Origin: Spongilla lacustris | Taxonomy: Eukaryota > Porifera > Demospongiae > Spongillida > Spongillidae | Reading direction: 5' to 3' | DNA: 64,000 nt | Assembly: GCA_949361645.1 (NCBI GenBank) | Contig: OX442416.1 | Span: 934,887-998,886 of the forward strand | In this document: piece by piece, positions 59,201 through 64,000 of the stretch | Layout of the letters: each line of letters begins with the position of its first letter | How positions within the stretch are numbered: position 1 is the stretch's first letter | The notes under the pieces: model-generated | Seen by the model: only the letters and a program-made list of their open reading frames with translations | Told to the model about the DNA's origin: nothing | The model's database searches: none | Program-made: the position numbers and the translations under genes

Positions 59201-62200
59201 ACTATATATTTATGTGTACCTGGAACCAGACAATGGGACAATACATGGTGTTTGCAAAGGAGGGCTTCAAGCAGAGAGGCAGGCTTGAAGTACTATCCTT
59301 AGACAAATTCCCTTTTCAACACACTATATGCTTCGTGGATGTACCATCATTTGCCCTTCATCAGAACAGTTTACTCCAAGAAGTGAGGACTCTTTATTAG
59401 CATGAACAAATTCTAGGACATATAAAGTTGTCAGTCACTAATGACACAGCTGTTCTTGAGTCTTCCAAATCACCTGTTACAGTATATCTGATCCCAAACT
59501 CCCATTTTGGCCCCTCCCACCCTTCCCTTTTTCTATAGTTTCAGTCCATTTACTTTTATACAGTAGTACATTTCGTCATAGAAGATTTACTCCTGTGTCT
59601 CCCTCCCTCTCCTAGCTCCCCTCACCCACCTCCTTTCTCCTAGCTCCCCTCACCCACCTCCTTATGTCAAGCCTCTGGTTATGATGATATTTGTATTACA
59701 GAATGGCTGGAGTCCTCTCATGACAGCAGTTATAAATGGACATCTTGATATAGTTAAGACACTCTTTGAAGCAGGAGCTAATGTCAATCAGACTGATAAG
59801 GTTGGTATATGCGCACTGTTGTTGTACTCCATAAGTGCACACACTGTAGTGCCTAATGTGCCTAAATTATATTCATGTATGTTTCATTCGGCCATTATCC
59901 TCCATATTCTGATGTGGTTGGGATTGATGTATATATTGAGACAAGTTTGTTCAACTTCTCCTTTAGCTATATATTTACAGACATTCCCTCCCTCCCTCCC
60001 TCCCTCCCTCCACCCCCCTTATGAAATGGTTTTGTGATTTGGATTGTGGTGAGATGATTATAGATTATTTTATTTAATCCGTCTGATATAGTTCGCAGTG
60101 TCTGGTGAGTCTGTGGGTGTGACATCAGTATTTTCTCTTTCCCTTGTTAACTCCAGCTAAGCAGTGTGTCTGCTTATTTATAAAAATACTGCATTTATCC
60201 TACTGTACATATCTACACATGTATATACTGAATATATACAAAGATGGTTATTTATAAAGTGTTTGTTTCATTCCTTCACTCCTTACCAGTATGATCAAAC
60301 TCCACTGTATGTGACAAGTCAGAATGGTCATCATGATGGCGTACAGACCTTGTTGGGAGCAGGTGCTGATGTGAATATAGCAAGATCTTATGTAAGTGAT
60401 TTTATTACTACTCCATGAAATGTGCACACACTGAAGAATATCACCAGTCCTAATATTCAAGTTCTGCATCTCAAACTTACATTTACCTCTTGCATGCTCA
60501 TATCCTGGATGTTATTTCATACTTAATGTCAGCTGCCTACCATACACCCCCCCACCATATGCATTTTTAGATATGTATATGCCATGCCGCACCCACTTTG
60601 AAAGATGCCCCACCTCCTCGTCCTACATTTCTCTTGTACATATGATGGCTGTCTGTTCTGTCGTAGTAGGTGGGACACGTTATATGTATGGGGATCTTCC
60701 TTCCGTCATAGATGGCTTCACACATGCAGTGTATTTTTATGTACAGTGCATGTGTATGCATATTGTGTGATCTTAACTTGTTATGGGTATTGATCATAGT
60801 CATGTACGTACATCATCACTCTGTTCTCACACTCCTTCCCTCCCTTATTCTGCACTGTATTATACACATGAGGGCCTTCTATCATAATGGGTGGACTCAC
60901 ACCCATGGGGACTTTCCCTCATATGATGTCAGACCTTTTCCCCTTGCACTGCCATTTCTTCTCCCACCCTCCACTCACCAAACTCCTTATGTCATACCTC
61001 TGATTATAATGATATTTGTATTGCAGGATGGTAAGAGTCCATTGTTGATTGCCCTTGAAAATGGACATTTTGATGTAGTGAAGACACTCATTGAAGCAGA
61101 AGCTAATGTCAATCACAGGGATAAGGTTGGTTTATGTGCACTTTTGTTGTACTCTATAAGTGCACATGTTGTATTCCCTTGGTTTCTCCTGTGCCTAACT
61201 AAGGGATTTGATATCTTTCATATTTTTCTAAAACACATGATGAAACTCCTCCCCCTCCCCCTTTCCTCCCCCTCTCCCCTCCCTCCCTCCCCCCTCCCTC
61301 CCCCTCCCTCTTTCCTTCCTCTCCCATCCCCTCCCTCTTTCCTCCCCCTCTCCCCTCCTCCCCCTCCCCCTTTCCTCCCTCCCTCCCTAATAAGGGGACA
61401 TTCCCCCTCTGCGTCTTTCAAATCAACCTGTTGGAGTGTATCTGACACCAAACCCTAATTTGGCCCCTCCCACCCTTATCTTTTCCCTGTATCCGTTCCT
61501 GCACTTTTACACAGCGGGGCATTTCCTCATAGAAGATTTACTCCTGTGTATTCCTCCTTCTCCTAGCTCCCTCACCCACCTCCTTATGTCAAGCCTCTAG
61601 TTATGATAATTTTTGTATTACAGGGTGGTAGGACTCCATTGACAATTGGCATTGAGAAAGGACATCTTGATATAGTGAAGATACTCATTGAAGGAGGAAC
61701 TAATGTCAATCAGAGTGATAAGGTTGGTATACAGTAGCTGCTCACTAATAAGACCACCCCGGGACAATCGGATCTTGTGGTAAAACTCGCCAATACGACC
61801 GTTTCGGTCTTACTGGCGAGTTTCCCTCCTTTCGAAATGCGCTTTGATTAGAATACCAGTAGCAGATAAGCAAACGAATCGTAACAAAATAACAACTGGA
61901 AGGATGAACAATTATGCCAAGGATTGTAAAGCAAGCTTAGTGCTGGCTCGTGTGTGTCATAGACATTGCTAACTCCATTAGTACGATTTTCCCAGCAATC
62001 GAATGCATGGTGGTACCAACTGTATTAGGAAACCACTTCATTGATCGCCGGGCCTGTTCAGAGAAAGAAAGGTACACAAAAACGCCCCTCCAATATTTAT
62101 ACACTAGTGGTCTTATTAGACGGTGGTCGGATTGGCGAAGTGGTCTTATAATCGGGCGGTTAAGTGGTCTTATTACCGCGTGGTCTGATTAGTGAGCCGC

Positions 62201-63499
62201 TACTGTATGTGCACTGCTGTTGCAATCCAGTGCACACACAGGGGTTTGTAAAGTGCTCACATTTTATAAACAGATTATATTCTATAGTGATTTGGTTTGA
62301 AATGCTTATTCAGACAAGTTTCCCTCCCTCCCTGCAACCCTCTACGTCCCTCCCTCCCACCCTCCCTCCATTCCACTCTCCCTCCCACCCTCCCTCCATT
62401 CCACTCTCCCTCCCACCCTCCCTCCATTCCACTCTCCCTCCCACCCTCCCTCCCACCCTCCCTCCCACCCTCCCTCCCTCCCTCCCTCCCTCCCTCCCTC
62501 CCTCCCTCCCTCCCTCCCTCCCTCCCTCCCTCCCTCCCTCCCTCCCTCCCTCCCTCCCTCCCTCCCTCCCTCCCTCCCTCCCTCCCTCCCTCCCTCCCTC
62601 CCTCCCTCCCTCCCTCCCTCCCTCCCTCCCTCCCTCCCTCCCTCCCTCCCTCCCTCCCTCCCTCCCTCCCTCCCTCCCTCCCTCCCTCCCTCCCTCCCTC
62701 CCTCCCTCCCTCCCTCCCTCCCTCCCTCCCTCCCTCCCTCCCTCCCTCCCTCCCTCCCTCCCTCCCTCCCTCCCTCCCTCCCTCCCTCCCTCCCTCCCTC
62801 CCTCCCTCCCTCCCTCCCTCCCTCCCTCCCTCCCTCCCTCCCTCCCTCCCTCCCTCCCTCCCTCCCTCCCTCCCTCCCTCCCTCCCTCCCTCCCTCCCTC
62901 CCTCCCTCCCTCCCTCCCTCCCTCCCTCCCTCCCTCCCTCCCTCCCTCCCTCCCTCCCTCCCTCCCTCCCTCCCTCCCTCCCTCCCTCCCTCCCTCCCTC
63001 CCTCCCTCCCTCCCTCCCTCCCTCCCTCCCTCCCTCCCTCCCTCCCTCCCTCCCTCCCTCCCTCCCTCCCTCCCTCCCTCCCTCCCTCCCTCCCTCCCTC
63101 CCTCCCTCCCTCCCTCCCTCCCTCCCTCCCTCTTTCCCTCCCTCCCTCTTTCCCTCCCTCCCTCCCTCCCTCCCTCATAAAATGTTTTTGTGATTCAATC
63201 AGACTTGTATAGTTTGCAATGTCTGGTAAGTCCTATGGTGTGACATCAGTATTGTCTCCTCCCCTTATTTCTATCAGCCAAGCAGTATGTCTGCTTATTA
63301 AATACTGTATTTATCCTACTGTACATATCTATATACTGTATATGCACAAAGATGGTTATTTGAAAAGTATTTGTTTCATTCCTTCACTCCTTACCAGTAA
63401 AATACAACTCCACTGTATGTGGCAAGTCAGAAGGGTCATCATGATGTAGTACAGACCCTGCTGGGAGCAGGTGCTGATGTGAATATAGCAAGATCTTAT
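56247..63499 (+). CDS. ankyrin-repeat protein, one repeat per exon, partial
   Basis: Eight exons each code for one 33- or 34-residue ankyrin repeat, a protein-binding helix-turn-helix unit. Type A (99 bp): 56584-56682, 56924-57022, 59702-59800, 61027-61125, 61624-61722. Type B (102 bp): 58395-58496, 60290-60391, 63398-63499. Typical A text is [20 protein letters not shown] then [13 protein letters not shown]; typical B is [20 protein letters not shown] then LLGAGADVN. All junctions are phase 0, so any exon can be skipped or copied without shifting the frame. A candidate first exon at 56247-56264 (MDVNYE, gtaagt donor) is also phase 0. Donors are gtaagt after B exons and mostly gttggt, less standard, after A exons. 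The last B exon starts TAA instead of a sense codon, a stop if it is spliced as in its sisters. The gene continues past the window: by the spacing of B to A, another A exon is expected near 64135. Confidence 0.85.
57320..58136. repeat. (CCCCCT) then (CCCT) microsatellite, 0.8 kb
   Basis: It lies in the intron after the second A exon. The first 370 bases are mostly ccctccccct, the rest nearly pure ccct. The coding-sense strand is C-rich; the other is a GGGA repeat able to form G-quadruplex or triplex structures. Confidence 0.95.
58717..59038. repeat. (CCCT)n microsatellite, 0.32 kb
   Basis: About 80 uninterrupted ccct units lie downstream of the first B exon. Confidence 0.95.
60392..60893. 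repeat. intron block duplicated at 63500-64000
   Basis: About 500 bases after the B exon at 60290 recur almost unchanged at the right edge of the window, differing by a few substitutions and the length of a C-run. This is the clearest sign of recent segmental duplication in the ankyrin gene. Confidence 0.9.
61245..61390. repeat. degenerate CCCT/CCCCTCT tract
   Basis: A shorter and more varied pyrimidine tract in the intron after the A exon at 61027, apparently an allele of the same ancestral repeat seen in the other introns. Confidence 0.85.
61732..62205. mobile_element. Tc1/mariner-type MITE in ankyrin intron, 474 bp
   Basis: Ends CAGTAGCTGCTCACTAATAA and the complement of GATTAGTGAGCCGCTACTG are inverted repeats matching at about 24 of 27 bases, flanked by TA. 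Paralogous introns in this gene read gttggtatatgcgc at the same place, showing the empty site. The interior has several copies of gtggtcttatta and its complement. It sits 7 bases past the donor of the exon at 61624. Confidence 0.9.
62320..63176. repeat. (CCCT)n microsatellite, 0.86 kb
   Basis: It starts with imperfect units (ccaccctccctccattccact, three times) and continues from about 62468 as some 165 nearly perfect ccct units, with two ctttccct variants near the end. It is the longest tract in the window. Confidence 0.95.
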
Positions 63500-64000
63500 G
63501 TAAGTGATTTTATTACTACTCCATGAAATGTGCACACACTGAAGAATATCACCAGTCCTAATATTCAAGTTCTGCATCTCAAACTTACATTTACCTCTTG
63601 CATGCTCATATCCTGGATGTTATTTCATACTTAATGTCAGCTGCCTACCATACACCCCCCCCCCCACCATATGCATTTTTAGACATGTATATGCCATGCC
63701 GCACCCACTTTGAAGGATGCCCCACCTCCTCGTCCTACATTTCTCTTGTACATATGATGGCTGTCTGTTCTGTCGTAGTAGGTGGGACACGTTATATGTA
63801 TGGGGATCTTCCTTCCGTCATAGATGGCTTCACACATGCAGTGTATCTTTATGTACAGTGCATGTGTATGCATATTGTGTGATCTTAGCTTGTTATGGGT
63901 ATTGATCATAGTCATGTACGTACATCATCACTCTGTTCTCACACTCCTTCCCTCCCTTATTCTGCACTGTATTATACACATGAGGGCCTTCTATCATAAT
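63500..64000. repeat. duplicate of 60392-60893, cut by window edge
   Basis: See the block at 60392. The copy continues past base 64000. Confidence 0.9.

Noticed and set aside
1..64000. tRNA, rRNA or other structured RNA genes
   Set aside because: I looked for tRNA-like B boxes and acceptor pairings at gttcgaat words (for example 44191, 51473) and found no cloverleaf that closes.

Overview
This window looks like animal nuclear DNA, most likely from a sponge (Porifera). The protein-coding signals are metazoan: a receptor tyrosine kinase with an activation loop of the Trk/MuSK kind, ankyrin exons of 99 and 102 bp, a DNAJC25-type exon and a chromodomain. Introns are often only 60-150 bp long with GT..AG ends. 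The transmembrane, juxtamembrane and kinase parts of the receptor lie in one uninterrupted exon, which has been described for sponge receptor kinases. No ribosome binding sites, operons or prokaryotic genes are seen. The sponge assignment is an inference; the eukaryotic, metazoan assignment is well supported.

Layout. 0-5.3 kb: a small Tc1/mariner-like MITE, a foldback repeat, a putative three-exon gene of unknown function and the receptor kinase, the last two on the minus strand. 5.3-7.2 kb: microsatellites and a shuffled duplicate of the 2.2-2.8 kb sequence. 7.2-12.0 kb: an intact gene on the minus strand, which I could assemble from 12 exons into an 892-codon frame. It joins an N-terminal chromodomain to a transposase-like protein. 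One of its introns holds a dead retroelement fragment. 12-19.3 kb: a tyrosine-recombinase fragment, possible first exons of two plus-strand genes, a hAT-type non-autonomous element, a DNAJC25-like exon and simple repeats. 19.32-30.03 kb: one 10.7-kb Tc1/mariner element with almost identical terminal inverted repeats of about 2.4 kb and a broken DD41D transposase. 30-38 kb: several short elements with 5-bp target duplications, one of them inserted into a second, broken DDE transposase gene. 38-47 kb: a foldback element, a Ty3/gypsy gag fragment and a decayed DIRS-like retroelement that itself carries three later insertions, one nested in another. 47-56 kb: mostly non-coding, with an RNB-domain (DIS3-like) exon, a 25-bp tandem repeat, another 5-bp-TSD element and a 520-bp tandem duplication. 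56.2-64 kb: an ankyrin-repeat gene on the plus strand, built from separate phase-0 exons and extended by segmental duplication, with very long (CCCT)n tracts in its introns. It runs off the window edge.

The host genes recognised do not form one pathway. The stronger story is of layered mobile elements, several datable against each other, around a few host genes. All splice models were made by eye from GT/AG sites, reading-frame phase and protein similarity recalled from memory; no alignment or database search was run.
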